Counted from the stretch's first letter, positions 25,854-36,979 are shown. The stretch is DNA of 54,313 nucleotides from Methylocystis sp. (GCF_021731785.1 NZ_JAKFWS010000043.1:1-54313); one strand, 5' to 3'. Notes: generated by a model not told the origin, from the sequence alone. Program-made: numbers and translations.

Positions 25854-27115
25854 TCCGCGTCAGCCGAAGGGCGCTGCTTGCGGTCGGCGCGCTGGCGCTC
25901 GTCGGCGCCTTGGCCTGGGCCTATCAGGAGGGAAAGCTCCCTGGTTTCGCCGCCAAGGACCAAGGCAGCGCGACGCGTTCCGGCGGCTCGCGCGGCGACC
26001 GTATCGTTACGGTGACGGCTGCGAAGGCGCGTCTCGAGGACGTGCCCGTGACCATCGATGCGGTCGGCACGGTGCAGGCGCTCAACACGGTGACGATCCG
26101 CACGCAGGTCGACGGGCGGCTGCTGCGCCTCACCTTCACCGAGGGACAGGACGTCCGCAAGGGCGACATATTGGCCGAAATCGATCCGGCGCTCTATCAG
26201 GCGCAATATGATCAGGCGCTCGCCAAAAAAGCGCAGGACGAGGCAAATCTCGCCAACGCCCGCGTCGATCTCGCACGTTATGAAAGACTCGTCGTCGGCA
26301 ACTACGCCTCGAAGCAGCAGCACGCCACCCAGCGGGCGACCGTCGCGCAGCTTGAGGCGCTGGTGCGCGCCGACAAGGCGGCGATCGACAACACCAAAAC
26401 GACGCTCGATTACGCAACGATACGCTCGCCGCTCGACGGCCGGGCGGGCATCCGCCTGGTCGACGTCGGCAATATTCTGCATGCCTCCGATCCGACCGGC
26501 ATTGTCGTCATCACGCAACTGAAGCCGATCTATGTAGTGTTCACCCTGCCTCAGCAGGCGCTGCCCGCGGTGCAGAAGGCGCAGGCTCAGGGAAGAGCCA
26601 GGGTCTCGGCGCTCGGTCCGGACAACGCGACGCCGATCGAAATCGGAGAGCTAAGCGTCATCGATAACCAGATCGACCAGCAGACGGGAACGGTGCGTAT
26701 CAAAGCGACCTTTGCGAACCAAACGCTGTCGCTCTGGCCTGGCCAATTCGTCAATGTGCGTCTGATGCTCGACACGCTGAAGAATGTGATCGTGGCCCCC
26801 AGTCCGGCGGTGCAGCGTGGGCCGAACGGGGCTTTCGTCTATGTGGTGGGCCCTAACGATATCGCGACAATGCGCGAGGTGACGACGGGCCGACAAGATG
26901 AGAAAGTGGCAGTGATCACTTCGGGGCTTCAGCCCGGCGAGGTCATCATTACAAGCGGCTTCTCTCGGCTGTCGGACGGCGCAAAAATTCAGATCATGAA
27001 TGCGCCTTCGGCTGCAAACGCCGACGATGTCGGCGCCAGCGGCGAAGACGAGCGCTCAAACGCGGCGCGCGAAGCGCCAACCCGACGCGCGCGAGGCAAT
27101 CGAACGCAAGAATGA
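25850..27115 (+). CDS. RND efflux periplasmic adaptor, MdtA-like
   Basis: The 421-residue membrane fusion protein links inner-membrane pump and outer-membrane channel. It has an N-terminal membrane anchor, then the lipoyl/barrel-sandwich half (TVTIRTQVDGRLLRLTFTEG), the alpha-hairpin (EANLANARVDLARYERL), the second lipoyl half (YATIRSPLDGRAGIRLVDVG), and the beta-barrel (TGTVRIKATFAN). These motifs are those of the MdtA group. ATG 25850 overlaps the stop of the previous gene by four bases. Its own stop overlaps the next start. Confidence 0.94.
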   Translation: MIRVSRRALLAVGALALVGALAWAYQEGKLPGFAAKDQGSATRSGGSRGDRIVTVTAAKARLEDVPVTIDAVGTVQALNTVTIRTQVDGRLLRLTFTEGQDVRKGDILAEIDPALYQAQYDQALAKKAQDEANLANARVDLARYERLVVGNYASKQQHATQRATVAQLEALVRADKAAIDNTKTTLDYATIRSPLDGRAGIRLVDVGNILHASDPTGIVVITQLKPIYVVFTLPQQALPAVQKAQAQGRARVSALGPDNATPIEIGELSVIDNQIDQQTGTVRIKATFANQTLSLWPGQFVNVRLMLDTLKNVIVAPSPAVQRGPNGAFVYVVGPNDIATMREVTTGRQDEKVAVITSGLQPGEVIITSGFSRLSDGAKIQIMNAPSAANADDVGASGEDERSNAAREAPTRRARGNRTQE

Positions 27116-30100
27116 ACGTATCTGCGCTATTCATCCGCCGGCCGGTCGCGACGTCGCTCTTGGCGTTCGCCGTGCTGCTGTTCGGCATGATGGGGTATCT
27201 GCGGCTTCCCGTCTCGCCGCTTCCGCAAGTCGATTTTCCGACCATTCAAGTGACGACGCAGCTCCCCGGCGGCAATCCCGATACGATCGCATCGCTGGTC
27301 ACGGCGTCGCTCGAACGGCAGTTCGGCCAAATCCCGTCGCTGACCAGCATGTCGTCGCAAAGCTCTTTCGGGCTTTCGCAGATCACGCTGCAATTCGATC
27401 TCGACCGCAACATCGACGCGGCTGCGCAAGACGTTCAGGCGGCGATCAACGCCGCCGCCTCGACGCTGCCGCGCAATCTCCCCTATCCGCCTGTTTACGC
27501 CAAGGTTAATCCCGCCGACACGCCAATCCTGACGCTGACGCTACGCTCAAAGACCGCCAACCTGCGCGATTTGAGCGATCGCGCCGATACGCTGATCGCG
27601 CCGCAGCTCTCGCAGGTCTCCGGCGTCGGCCGCGTGTCGGTGCAGGGCGGCGTCCGGCCGGCGGTGCGCATTCAGGCCGATCTTGCGCGCCTGGCGGCCA
27701 ATCGCATCGGCATGGAGGATTTGCGCCTCGCCATCGCCTCGGCAAACATCGCCGGCGCCAAGGGCTCGCTTGACGGCAGCCGGCAGTCATACATGCTGGA
27801 CGCCAACGACCAGATTCTGCACGCGCGTCAATACAACGACATCATCGTCGCCTGGCGCAACGGCGCGCCGGTGATGCTTCGCGACGTGGCGCAGGTCGTC
27901 GACGGACTGGAGAACGCGCGCGTCGGCGGCTGGCACAATGGCGAGCAAACGGTCGTTCTCGACGTGTTGCGCCAGCCCGGCGCCAACATCATCAACACGG
28001 TCGATCTGGTGAAGAGCGAACTGCCGCAGATTCAGCGGGCGCTTCCCGCCGGCATGTCGCTAGAGATCGTCAACGACCGCACCGTAACGATCCGCGCCTC
28101 AATTTTCGAGGTGCAGCTAACGCTTGTCATCGCCTCGGCGCTCGTCGTGCTTGTCGTGCTGATGTTCCTACGGAGTTGGCGGGCGACGATCATCGCTGGC
28201 GTCAGCCTGCCGCTCTCGATCATCGCCACATTCGCGATCATGTGGGCTGCGGGGTTCTCGCTCGACAATCTGTCGTTAATGGCGCTGACCATCGGCACCG
28301 GCTTCATCGTCGACGATGCGATCGTGATGATCGAAAACATCGTGCGCAACATCGAAGAGGGAAAAGCGCCACATCAAGCTGCGCTCGACGGCGCGCGCCA
28401 AATCGGCTTCACCGTCGTATCTCTCACCGTCTCGCTTATCGCGGTGTTCATACCGCTGCTGTTCATGACCGGCATCGTCGGACGGATGTTCCGCGAGTTC
28501 GCACTGACGCTGACAATCGCCGTCGTGATCTCGGCGGCGATTTCGCTAACGCTGACGCCAATGCTTTGCGCGACGTTGCTGAGGATGGCGCCGCCGCAAG
28601 GACAATCGCGATGGGAGACGCTTTCGCTGGCGCTTGATCGCGCTTATCACGTATCGCTCGATTGGGCGCTTAAGCGCGAGACATTCATGCTGGCACTCAC
28701 CGTCGCGACGCTGGCGCTCACCATCGCGCTCTACGCCGTCATTCCCAAAGGCTTCCTGCCGCGGCAGGACACCGGCGTGCTGACGGCGGTCATGGAAGCT
28801 TCGTCGGACGCGTCGTTCGAAAAGATGACGGCGCTGCAAGCGAAGATCGCAGAAGAGTTTCGCCGCGACCCGGACGTGACCGCCGTGACGTCGGTGCTGG
28901 GCGTCGGTCCCCTCAACGCGACGTCCAATGTGGCGCGGCTTACCGTGATGCTGCGTCCGCATGGCGAGCGCCGGGAGAATGCCGAAAAGATCGCCGACCG
29001 TCTGAAGGCGGCAGGCGAAAAAACGCCGGGCGTCACGCTTTACGTCCAGCCGGTTCAAGACATCCAGATTACGACGCGGCCGAGCCGGTCCCAATTTCAA
29101 TATACGCTGACCTCCGTTGATGGCGGCGAATTGCTGACATGGTCCGACCGATTGCTCGACCGGCTGCGCATGACTCCAGGCTTGCGTAACGTCGCCGCCG
29201 AAACGCAGGAGGGCGGGTTGCGCACGCTCATGCGAATCGACCGCGAGAAAATGGGGCGGCTCGGCATCACGGCGCAAAATGTCGACGACGCGCTGAACGA
29301 CGCCTTTGGGCAGCGGCAGATTTCGATGATTTACACGCAGTCGAATCAATATCGCGTCATTCTTGAAGCCGCGCCGCAATATCTGCGCGACCCGTCGGCT
29401 TTGGAGAAACTTTATGTCGCGCCGCCTGGCGGCGGACCGCAGACGCCGCTTGCGACTTTTGTGCGCTTGGAAAATCTCTCGGCGCCGCTTTCCGTCGCGC
29501 ATCAGGATCAGTTTCCAGCCTCGACGATTAGTTTCGATCTTGCCGAGGGCTATTCGCTTGGCGACGCGGTGAAAATGATCGCCGAAGCAGAAGCCGCAGT
29601 CGGCATGCCGTCGTCAATCGTCGGCGTATTCAGCGCCGACGCCGCCGAATTCAACAAGTCGCTGGCGAGCGAACCCTGGCTCATTCTTGCGGCGATCGTG
29701 TCAATCTATATCGTACTCGGCGTTCTTTACGAAAGCTTCGCCCATCCCTTCACCGTGCTGACGACTCTGCCGTCGGCAGGCGTTGGGGCGCTGCTCGCGC
29801 TGCTCGCCTTCCACATCGAAATGTCCATTGTCGCGCTGATCGGCGTCGTTCTGCTGATGGGCATCGTCAAGAAGAATGCGATCATGATGATCGACTTCGC
29901 TTTGGACGCCGAGCGCGATGACGGACTCTCGGCGCATGATGCGATCGTGCGCGCCTGCCATCTGCGCTTCCGTCCCATCATGATGACGACGCTAGCGGCG
30001 CTTTTCGGCGCTCTGCCGCTTGCGCTCTCGCATGGGCCGGGCAGCGAACTGCGCATTCCGCTCGGCGTTGCGATCATCGGCGGCCTGCTCCTCTCGCAGG

Positions 30101-30246
30101 CGCTGACGCTCTACACGACGCCCGTCATCTATCTCGCCGTGGAGCGTCTGCGCGTTCGGCTGTCGCCGCCGGCCAAGCCGCGGCTCACCGAGCAACACGC
30201 GGTCGTCGATCTGCCGAAGCCGCCAACGCGCGAGGCCGCCGAGTGA
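27112..30246 (+). CDS. RND efflux permease, MdtB-like (HAE1 family)
   Basis: A 1044-residue proton-driven inner-membrane pump subunit. The start MNVSALFIRRPVATSLLAFA is typical of MdtB/MdtC. Two six-helix bundles each follow a large periplasmic porter domain; helix 4 carries GTGFIVDDAIVMIENI with the paired Asp residues needed for proton transfer. In the MdtBC system two different subunits form the trimer, and the presence of a second, similar gene directly downstream fits that. Substrates are not predictable. The ATG overlaps the adaptor stop by four bases. Confidence 0.94.
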   Translation: MNVSALFIRRPVATSLLAFAVLLFGMMGYLRLPVSPLPQVDFPTIQVTTQLPGGNPDTIASLVTASLERQFGQIPSLTSMSSQSSFGLSQITLQFDLDRNIDAAAQDVQAAINAAASTLPRNLPYPPVYAKVNPADTPILTLTLRSKTANLRDLSDRADTLIAPQLSQVSGVGRVSVQGGVRPAVRIQADLARLAANRIGMEDLRLAIASANIAGAKGSLDGSRQSYMLDANDQILHARQYNDIIVAWRNGAPVMLRDVAQVVDGLENARVGGWHNGEQTVVLDVLRQPGANIINTVDLVKSELPQIQRALPAGMSLEIVNDRTVTIRASIFEVQLTLVIASALVVLVVLMFLRSWRATIIAGVSLPLSIIATFAIMWAAGFSLDNLSLMALTIGTGFIVDDAIVMIENIVRNIEEGKAPHQAALDGARQIGFTVVSLTVSLIAVFIPLLFMTGIVGRMFREFALTLTIAVVISAAISLTLTPMLCATLLRMAPPQGQSRWETLSLALDRAYHVSLDWALKRETFMLALTVATLALTIALYAVIPKGFLPRQDTGVLTAVMEASSDASFEKMTALQAKIAEEFRRDPDVTAVTSVLGVGPLNATSNVARLTVMLRPHGERRENAEKIADRLKAAGEKTPGVTLYVQPVQDIQITTRPSRSQFQYTLTSVDGGELLTWSDRLLDRLRMTPGLRNVAAETQEGGLRTLMRIDREKMGRLGITAQNVDDALNDAFGQRQISMIYTQSNQYRVILEAAPQYLRDPSALEKLYVAPPGGGPQTPLATFVRLENLSAPLSVAHQDQFPASTISFDLAEGYSLGDAVKMIAEAEAAVGMPSSIVGVFSADAAEFNKSLASEPWLILAAIVSIYIVLGVLYESFAHPFTVLTTLPSAGVGALLALLAFHIEMSIVALIGVVLLMGIVKKNAIMMIDFALDAERDDGLSAHDAIVRACHLRFRPIMMTTLAALFGALPLALSHGPGSELRIPLGVAIIGGLLLSQALTLYTTPVIYLAVERLRVRLSPPAKPRLTEQHAVVDLPKPPTREAAE

Positions 30247-33200
30247 ACGTCTCCGCGCCCTTCATCAAGCGGCCAGTCGCGACGACGCTGCTTGCGGGCG
30301 CGTTGTTTCTGCTGGGCGCCGTCGCTTATTTTTTCCTACCCGTCGCAAGCCTGCCGGAGGTGGATTTTCCGATCATCGGCATCTCCGCCCAACGCCCGGG
30401 CGCCGATCCGCAGACGATGGCGGCGTCGGTCGCGGCGCCGCTCGAACGTCGCCTGTCCAGCATCTCCGGTCTGAATGAGCTGACTTCAACCAATTCGCTC
30501 GACTCGACTCAGATCATCGCCCAGTTCGACATCTCGCGGCCGATCGACGCCGCGGCGCGCGACGTACAGGCGGCGCTTAACGCCGCGCTCACCGACCTGC
30601 CGACCGATCTGCCGACGATGCCGACCTATCGAAAGGCGAGCCAATCCGGCATGCCGGTGCTCGTGCTGGCGATGACCTCCGATACCCTGCCGACGAGCGC
30701 CATATTCGATGCGGCCGACTCCGTGATGCTGCAGCGCGTTTCGCAGATTCCAGGCGTCGGCGAGGTGCGCCTCGCCGGCGCCGAGCAGCCAGCGATCCGC
30801 GTCCAGGTCGATAGCGCGCGACTCGCCGCCATGGGACTCGGCGTCGACGCCGTCGCCAATGCGATCAACGCCGCCAACGCCCGTTCCGCGGTTGGCGCGC
30901 TCGGCGGAGACGCGAAGGAAATTACGCTCGCCACGACCGATCAGCTTTCGACGCCTGAGGATTATCGCAACATCGTCATCGCATCGCGCAACGGGGCAGT
31001 GGTCAAGCTCGGCGATGTCGCCACGGTCGAGCGCGGGGTAAAAAACCGCAACGCCGCCGGCTGGTTCAACGGCAAGCCCGCCGTGCTGCTTATCGTCACC
31101 AAACAACCCAACGCCAATGTGATCGAAACGGTCGATCACATTAAGGCGCTGCTGCCGCGGCTTCAGGAATGGATACCGAGCGGCATCAAGATTGACGTGC
31201 TCTCCGACCGCACGCAAACGATTCGCGCCAGCATTCATGACATTCAGCGCACATTGGCGATCTCCGTCCTGCTGGTGATGATGGTCGTCTACATATTTCT
31301 GCGCCGTGCGACGCCGGTCATAGCTGCCGGCGTCACTGTGCCCCTTTCTCTGGTCGGCACTTGCGCGGCGATGTGGGCCGCTGGTTTCTCGCTCGACAAT
31401 CTATCGTTGATGGCCTTGACGGTCTCGGTCGGCTTCGTCGTCGACGACGCTATCGTCATGATCGAAAACATCCAAAGCAACGCCGAGCGCGGTCTGAACC
31501 GCATGGAAGCGGCGCTGGTGGGCGCGAAGCAGATCGGCTTTACCGTCCTTTCGATCAGCCTGTCGCTCGTCGCCGTTTTTATACCGCTGCTCTTCATGGA
31601 AGGCGTGATGGGCCGGCTACTGCGGGAATTCTCCTGGACGCTGACGTTCGCTATTGCGATTTCAACCGTCATCTCCCTGACAGTGACGCCGATGATCTGC
31701 GCACGCTTGCCAGCGCCTCGCGAGAAGCCGCCATCGCGCTTCGATCGGATCGTCGAGGGCGCTCTCGACAAGGTCGTCGATTCCTACGCGCGCAGCCTGC
31801 GGGCGGTGATCGATCATCCGTGGGCTACCCTTATTGTGGTGGTCGTCTCGATCGCCTGGACGGTGCGTCTCTACGAGACGATCCCCAAGGGCACGCTGCC
31901 CCAAGACGATATCGGCCTGATCAATGGAACCACCGAGGCATCTGGCGACGTGTCTTTCACCGAGATGAAGCGGTTGCAAAGGCTCGCGTCTGAAACGCTG
32001 CTCGCTGATCCGGATGTGGTCAATGTCGGCTCGTTCATCGGCGCGAAAAGCTTGACCGCCTCGATGAATCAGGGCCGGCTGTTCGTCGCCTTGAAGCCGG
32101 CGAACGAACGGCGTGCGTCGAGCAAGGAGGTGATCGCGCGCCTGCGCGGCCAATTCGCGAAAATTCCCGGCCTTAGCGTGTATATGGTGCCTTCCCAGGA
32201 TTTACGGGCGGGCGGACGGCTCAGCAAGGCGCAATATCAGTTCACGCTGTCGAGCCCGTCGTTGGAAATCCTCGAGGCGTGGCGCGACAAGGTGCTGGCG
32301 CGCCTAAAGCAGGCGCCTGAGCTTGTCGACGTGACGACCGATCAGGAGCGCGGCGGCCTGCGCGCCAAAATCGTCATCGATCGCAACGCAGCCTCGCGTA
32401 TGAATGTGCAGATCGCCGCCATCGACGCGGCGCTGAACAGCGCGTTCGGCCAGCGGCAGGACGCTATTATCTATACTCAGCGCAACCAATATCGCGTGAT
32501 CTACGAAACGCCGCCCGAACGGCAACGGGATATTCGCGACCTCGCCGGAATCTACGTGTCGTCAACGACCGGCGAGCAGATTCCGCTGACCGCGCTCGCC
32601 CATATCGAGCGCAGCTCGACGCCGCTCGTCGTCAATCATCAGGGCGTGGTGCCGGCGACGACCATTTCCTACAATGTCGCGCCCGGCTACAGTCTTGACG
32701 CGACCGTCGTGGCGATCGAAAAGGCGATTGCGGAACTCAATCCGCCTGGCGGCCTTCGCGCGGAATTTGCCGGCGACGTGGCGGATTTCCGGAAAGTCGC
32801 GGCCGGAATGGCAGGGCTGATCCTCGCCGCTCTGCTCTCGGTCTACATCATTCTCGGCATTCTTTACGAAAGCCTCATCCATCCGATCACGATCATCTCG
32901 ACGCTGCCGTCTGCCGGTCTCGGCGCGCTACTGTCGCTCGAAGCGTTCGGCGTCGAATTCACCATCATCGCCTTTATCGGCATTTTGCTGCTGATCGGCA
33001 TCGTCAAGAAGAACGGCATCATGCTGGTCGATTTCGCCTTACAGGCCGAGAGAGACGGCGGCATGTCCGTGCATGACGCCGCGCTCGCAGCGGCGCGGGA
33101 ACGATTCCGCCCGATTCTGATGACGACGCTTGCCGCGATTTTCGGCGCGCTGCCGCTCGCCTTCGCAACCGGGATCGGCGCCGAGCTCCGGCGTCCGCTC

Positions 33201-33350
33201 GGCATCACCATCGTCGGCGGATTGCTGCTCAGCCAAGCGCTGACGCTCTACACGACGCCGGTGATCTATCTGCTGATGAGCAGGCTTAGGCGCAAGAAAC
33301 CGGCGCCAGCGCGCCAGCGCATCACGCCGCTAAAAGCCCACGGCGCTTGA
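30243..33350 (+). CDS. RND efflux permease, MdtC-like (HAE1 family)
   Basis: A 1035-residue second pump subunit, beginning MNVSAPFIKRPVATTLLAGA and sharing the RND layout with its neighbour; helix 4 has SVGFVVDDAIVMIENI with both Asp residues. It starts with GTG at 30243 overlapping the previous stop (GTGA). It is the last gene of the operon. The following gene is on the other strand and its stop lies three bases away. Confidence 0.94.
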   Translation: MNVSAPFIKRPVATTLLAGALFLLGAVAYFFLPVASLPEVDFPIIGISAQRPGADPQTMAASVAAPLERRLSSISGLNELTSTNSLDSTQIIAQFDISRPIDAAARDVQAALNAALTDLPTDLPTMPTYRKASQSGMPVLVLAMTSDTLPTSAIFDAADSVMLQRVSQIPGVGEVRLAGAEQPAIRVQVDSARLAAMGLGVDAVANAINAANARSAVGALGGDAKEITLATTDQLSTPEDYRNIVIASRNGAVVKLGDVATVERGVKNRNAAGWFNGKPAVLLIVTKQPNANVIETVDHIKALLPRLQEWIPSGIKIDVLSDRTQTIRASIHDIQRTLAISVLLVMMVVYIFLRRATPVIAAGVTVPLSLVGTCAAMWAAGFSLDNLSLMALTVSVGFVVDDAIVMIENIQSNAERGLNRMEAALVGAKQIGFTVLSISLSLVAVFIPLLFMEGVMGRLLREFSWTLTFAIAISTVISLTVTPMICARLPAPREKPPSRFDRIVEGALDKVVDSYARSLRAVIDHPWATLIVVVVSIAWTVRLYETIPKGTLPQDDIGLINGTTEASGDVSFTEMKRLQRLASETLLADPDVVNVGSFIGAKSLTASMNQGRLFVALKPANERRASSKEVIARLRGQFAKIPGLSVYMVPSQDLRAGGRLSKAQYQFTLSSPSLEILEAWRDKVLARLKQAPELVDVTTDQERGGLRAKIVIDRNAASRMNVQIAAIDAALNSAFGQRQDAIIYTQRNQYRVIYETPPERQRDIRDLAGIYVSSTTGEQIPLTALAHIERSSTPLVVNHQGVVPATTISYNVAPGYSLDATVVAIEKAIAELNPPGGLRAEFAGDVADFRKVAAGMAGLILAALLSVYIILGILYESLIHPITIISTLPSAGLGALLSLEAFGVEFTIIAFIGILLLIGIVKKNGIMLVDFALQAERDGGMSVHDAALAAARERFRPILMTTLAAIFGALPLAFATGIGAELRRPLGITIVGGLLLSQALTLYTTPVIYLLMSRLRRKKPAPARQRITPLKAHGA

Positions 33351-33352
33351 AG

Positions 33353-33640
33353 TCAGTGCGCCGGCGTTTGCGGCGTCTCGAAGAAGAAGCGCAGCACCTG
33401 GGCGGCGCCGCAATCCTCGATCGGCACGTGCCAGAATTTCGAATCGAGATCGGGGAAGCGCTCCATCGGCAACTGAATCTGCGTCAGCCGCGCGTGATTG
33501 TCGAAGCCGCGCAGCATGGCGCGTTCGAACAATTTCAGCAGCTGCTCCTCGGAGTCTGGCACTTCCGTGACGGTCAGGATCGTGTTGTTGGCGAGGGGAA
33601 AGGCTTTTTCGAACAGCTGTTCCACATTAACCGGCGCCAT
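33353..33640 (-). CDS. Hypothetical protein, 95 residues
   Basis: Not recognised. The product is a soluble, mildly acidic protein with no signal or membrane segment; the middle (SEEQLLKLFERAMLRGFDNH) looks helical and the end (FWHVPIEDCGAAQVLRFFFE) looks like strands. The ATG at 33640 has GGAG eight bases upstream. It is convergent with the efflux operon. Codon use resembles the neighbours, which supports a real gene. Confidence 0.6.
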   Translation of the reverse strand: MAPVNVEQLFEKAFPLANNTILTVTEVPDSEEQLLKLFERAMLRGFDNHARLTQIQLPMERFPDLDSKFWHVPIEDCGAAQVLRFFFETPQTPAH

Positions 33641-33790
33641 GTTCGCGTCTCCGACGCCCCCGAATTGGAGCTTCGACCATCCGGCAGTTCCTAATGTTCC
33701 AACCTTTCACCCGTGGCGCCAAAAAACCAGCTCCGCGAAAAGGTCTTCTCCAGTAGTCCACAGGAAAGCTGGGCTCAGCCTTTCAGCTAT

Positions 33791-34507
33791 TTAAGGCGGG
33801 TTTGTGGAAGCGGCCAGCCCTCCCCAGCTCTCTTCAAAAATCAGATTCTCCAGCGGAAGCCGCGACGCCCATCGCTTGACCTCAAGTTCTGGCGATGTGT
33901 AGGCCTTGCCGACATAGCCGACGCAGAGATAAGCGACGATAGCTATCTCACTGGGAATATTAAAGATCTGATGCAGGTCGGCTTCTCTGAGGATACTCAC
34001 CCACCCTACGCCGACGCCTTCGGCGCGCGCCGCGAGCCACAGATTCTGAACGGCGCAGGCGGTGCTGAGGATGTCGGTGTTGGGTTGCTGAGAGCGACCG
34101 AGACCTGTCGCGCCAAAGCGGGCGCGATCGCAAGTGACGCAAATATTGAGCGGCGCCTTCATAATGCCTTGCAGCTTGAGGCTCCGATAAAGCGAACGCC
34201 GCTCGGGCTCTAACGCCTGCTCTTCGGCTTCACAGGCGCGCCGAAAGGCCTCGCTGGCGGCGCGCCGCTTCTCGACGTCTCTGATAATGATGAAGTTCCA
34301 AGGCTGCATAAAGCCGACGGAAGGCGCATGATGAGCTGCATCGAGGATGCGCAGCAGGACCTCCCGCGGCACATCGTCGGGAAGGAACTCATCCCGAACG
34401 TCGCGGCGCGCATGGATGACGCGGTAAATCGCCGCCCGCTCGGCGTCGCTAAAGGCGGCAGCGGGCGCCAGATCCTCCTGCGGCTTTTTCGGCGCCTCAA
34501 TCGCCAC
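33791..34507 (-). CDS. bluB: 5,6-dimethylbenzimidazole synthase BluB
   Basis: BluB destroys reduced FMN with oxygen to make 5,6-dimethylbenzimidazole, the lower ligand of cobalamin. The 238-residue nitroreductase-fold protein has RRDVRDEFLPDDVP, HAPSVGFMQPWNFIII and GRSQQPNTDILSTACAVQNL, as in the family. The GTG at 34507 has GGAG in the end of cobC and overlaps it by 11 bases. It is the last gene of the cobalamin operon. It implies aerobic, complete cobalamin production. Confidence 0.92.
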   Translation of the reverse strand: MAIEAPKKPQEDLAPAAAFSDAERAAIYRVIHARRDVRDEFLPDDVPREVLLRILDAAHHAPSVGFMQPWNFIIIRDVEKRRAASEAFRRACEAEEQALEPERRSLYRSLKLQGIMKAPLNICVTCDRARFGATGLGRSQQPNTDILSTACAVQNLWLAARAEGVGVGWVSILREADLHQIFNIPSEIAIVAYLCVGYVGKAYTSPELEVKRWASRLPLENLIFEESWGGLAASTNPP

Positions 34508-35525
34508 CAAAATTCTCCAGCGCTTCGGCGAGCCGCGACCAGGCCGCGTCGCTTCCCGGCAGACCAAACCGCAGCCAGTCAGGCTTTTCGGCAAACGAGC
34601 GCGTCAACACCCCGCGCGACGCGAGATGCGCGAACCAGCGAGAGGCCTGCGGATGCGCCGCCAGCCGAAACAGCGTCGTTCCGCCCACGATTTGAAAGCC
34701 TGACTGGATCAGAAGCCTGTCGAGGCGCGCCGCGTCTCGCGCGCCGTCTTGCGCGGCGCTGGCGCGCCATGCGTCATCAGCCAGGGCGCGGGCGCCAATG
34801 ACCAGCGCCGGTCCGGATACGGCCCACGGCCCGAGCGCGGCGCGAAGCTTCGCCGCGCGCGCACGCGCGCACAGCGCGAAACCAAGCCGCACGCCGGGGA
34901 GGCCATAGGCCTTTCCGAAGGACCGCAACACGACGAGCGCCTTATCGTTCGCGAAACGCGCCACGCTGCGTTCCGGCGTGAAGTCCACAAATGATTCATC
35001 AACGATCAGCAGGCGGTCGCGTTGCGCCATCAGACCGGCCGTCAACAATATCTCCTCGGGCGCGAGGAGGCGTCCGTCCGGATTGTTGGGATTGACGATC
35101 ACGCCGACATCGGCGTCCGCAAGCACATCCAATGTGTGCGCCGTGTCGACCTGCGCACTCGAAGCCGCCCAACAGGCACCGTGCTCTGCATAGGTGAACC
35201 CGAGGATCGCGACTCGTTTGGCTGGGAAAACGCGTGGCAGCAACTGGATGAACGCTTGCGCCCCGCCGCCTGCGACGATGTCGACTCCGGCCGGAACGCC
35301 ATAGTTCCGGCGCGCGGCGCTCTCGAGCGCGGCGAAAGCGTCATCGTCGGGAAGTCGCGTAAAGACTTCGTCGGCAAGCGGCGGCGGCGGATAGGCGCGC
35401 GGATTGACGCCCGTCGACAAATCGATCCAGGGCTGCGGCGCGGCGGGATAGAGACGGCGTGCGGCGTCGAGTCGCCCCCCATGCACGACGACCGGCGGCG
35501 CGTCGATTGCGGAATGCGCCGTCAC
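34497..35525 (-). CDS. cobC: Threonine-phosphate decarboxylase (cobalamin synthesis), CobC/CobD
   Basis: The 342-residue PLP enzyme resembles histidinol-phosphate aminotransferase and makes the aminopropanol arm of cobalamin; alphaproteobacteria call it CobC and Salmonella CobD. It starts [16 protein letters not shown], has [15 protein letters not shown], the substrate part [22 protein letters not shown], and the PLP lysine region [20 protein letters not shown]. The GTG at 35525 overlaps the cobQ stop (GTGA) with GGAG upstream; a GTG at 35540 is also in frame. Confidence 0.9.
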   Translation of the reverse strand: MTAHSAIDAPPVVVHGGRLDAARRLYPAAPQPWIDLSTGVNPRAYPPPPLADEVFTRLPDDDAFAALESAARRNYGVPAGVDIVAGGGAQAFIQLLPRVFPAKRVAILGFTYAEHGACWAASSAQVDTAHTLDVLADADVGVIVNPNNPDGRLLAPEEILLTAGLMAQRDRLLIVDESFVDFTPERSVARFANDKALVVLRSFGKAYGLPGVRLGFALCARARAAKLRAALGPWAVSGPALVIGARALADDAWRASAAQDGARDAARLDRLLIQSGFQIVGGTTLFRLAAHPQASRWFAHLASRGVLTRSFAEKPDWLRFGLPGSDAAWSRLAEALENFGGD

Positions 35526-36979
35526 CGCGCCATCTCCCACAGCGCATCGAGATCAATATGGCGCGCGCAATGCGCCGCGAGCGCGTCGAGCGTTGTTTCG
35601 ATCGACTCCTCATAGCGCAGCGGCGACGGCGGCGCGCCGAGCATACGCAGCAGGGACGCGCGCAAGGCATCATCGGCGAAGAGCCCATGCGCATAGACGC
35701 CCGCGACCCGGCCGTTGCGCGAGGTCGCGCCATCGATGCGTCCGTCTGCAAGTCGCAACACAGGCCGCTCGCAATCGGGACCGGACGTTTCGCCGACATG
35801 CATCTCGTAGCCGCAAAACGGCGCGTCGAACATCGGCGCGTGGCCGCTGACGGGCGTGAGCATCTTTTCTCCGGTCAACGCCGTCTCGACGTCGAGGAGG
35901 CCCAATCCGGCCGCCTCGCCGGCCGCCCCCTCGACGCCGAGCGGATCGCGAATGACGCGGCCGAGCATCTGATAGCCGCCGCAAACGCCGAAGACGCGGC
36001 CGCCGCGACGCGCATGCGCGAGAATGTCGATATCCCAGCCACTGGCGCGCAGCGCCGTGAGATCGGCGATCGTCGCTTTCGATCCCGGCAGGATGACGAG
36101 TTGCGTCTCCGGCGGCAGCGGCTCCCCGTCCTTCAGGAAGATCACACGCACGCCGGGTTCGGCCTTCAGCGGATCGAGATCGTCGAAATTGGCGATGTGC
36201 GGCAGGAGCGGAACGGCGATCACGACGCCGTCGCCATGAACATCGCGTCGTCTGCGCAACCCAAAGGCGTCTTCCGCCGGCAGCCGCGCGGCGGCCTCGA
36301 AAAACGGCACGAGGCCGAGCGGGCGCCAGCCCGTGCGTTCAGCGATGAAGCGCAGGCCGTCGTCAAAAAGCGAAGCGTCGCCGCGAAACTTGTTGACGAT
36401 AAACCCCTCGACCATCGCCGCATCTTCATCATCGAGCGCCGCTTTACAACCGACGAGTTGCGCAATGACGCCGCCGCGGTCGATATCGCCGACGAGCGCG
36501 ACGGGCGCATCGACTTCGCGCGCAAAGCCCATGTTGGCGATGTCGTTCTTGCGCAGATTGATCTCGGCGGCGCTGCCGGCGCCTTCGACAATGACCATGT
36601 CCGCTTCCGCCTTCAGCCGCGCATAGCTTTCGAGCACAGGCCGCATCAGGCGAGGCTTCAAATCCTGATAGTCGCGCGCCTTCGCCTGGCCGATGACTCC
36701 GCCCTGCACGACGATTTGCGCGCCGCACGCGCCTTGCGGCTTGAGCAACACAGGATTCATGTCGATGCGCGGCATAAGCCGCGCAGCCCGCGCCTGCAAG
36801 GCCTGGGCGCGGCCGATCTCGCCGCCGTCGACGGTGACCGCGGCGTTGTTCGACATGTTTTGCGGCTTGAACGGCGCAACCCTCACGCCGCGATTGGCGA
36901 AGGCGCGCGCGAGTCCGGCGACAAGAAGTGATTTGCCGACGTCGGAGCCCGTGCCCTGGATCATCAGCGTGCGGCTCAT
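35522..36979 (-). CDS. cobQ: Cobyric acid synthase CobQ
   Basis: CobQ amidates four carboxyl groups of adenosyl-cobyrinic acid a,c-diamide using glutamine and ATP. The 485-residue protein has an N-terminal dethiobiotin-synthase-like ATPase domain ([30 protein letters not shown]) and a C-terminal glutamine amidotransferase domain with the nucleophile Cys in [11 protein letters not shown]. Its ATG overlaps the cobK stop by four bases. Length and domain order are normal. Confidence 0.95.
   Translation of the reverse strand: MSRTLMIQGTGSDVGKSLLVAGLARAFANRGVRVAPFKPQNMSNNAAVTVDGGEIGRAQALQARAARLMPRIDMNPVLLKPQGACGAQIVVQGGVIGQAKARDYQDLKPRLMRPVLESYARLKAEADMVIVEGAGSAAEINLRKNDIANMGFAREVDAPVALVGDIDRGGVIAQLVGCKAALDDEDAAMVEGFIVNKFRGDASLFDDGLRFIAERTGWRPLGLVPFFEAAARLPAEDAFGLRRRRDVHGDGVVIAVPLLPHIANFDDLDPLKAEPGVRVIFLKDGEPLPPETQLVILPGSKATIADLTALRASGWDIDILAHARRGGRVFGVCGGYQMLGRVIRDPLGVEGAAGEAAGLGLLDVETALTGEKMLTPVSGHAPMFDAPFCGYEMHVGETSGPDCERPVLRLADGRIDGATSRNGRVAGVYAHGLFADDALRASLLRMLGAPPSPLRYEESIETTLDALAAHCARHIDLDALWEMAR

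Noticed and set aside
35459-36931. Rightward open frame (490 codons) opposite cobQ
   Set aside because: Antisense shadow with no recognisable domain; cobQ is unambiguous.
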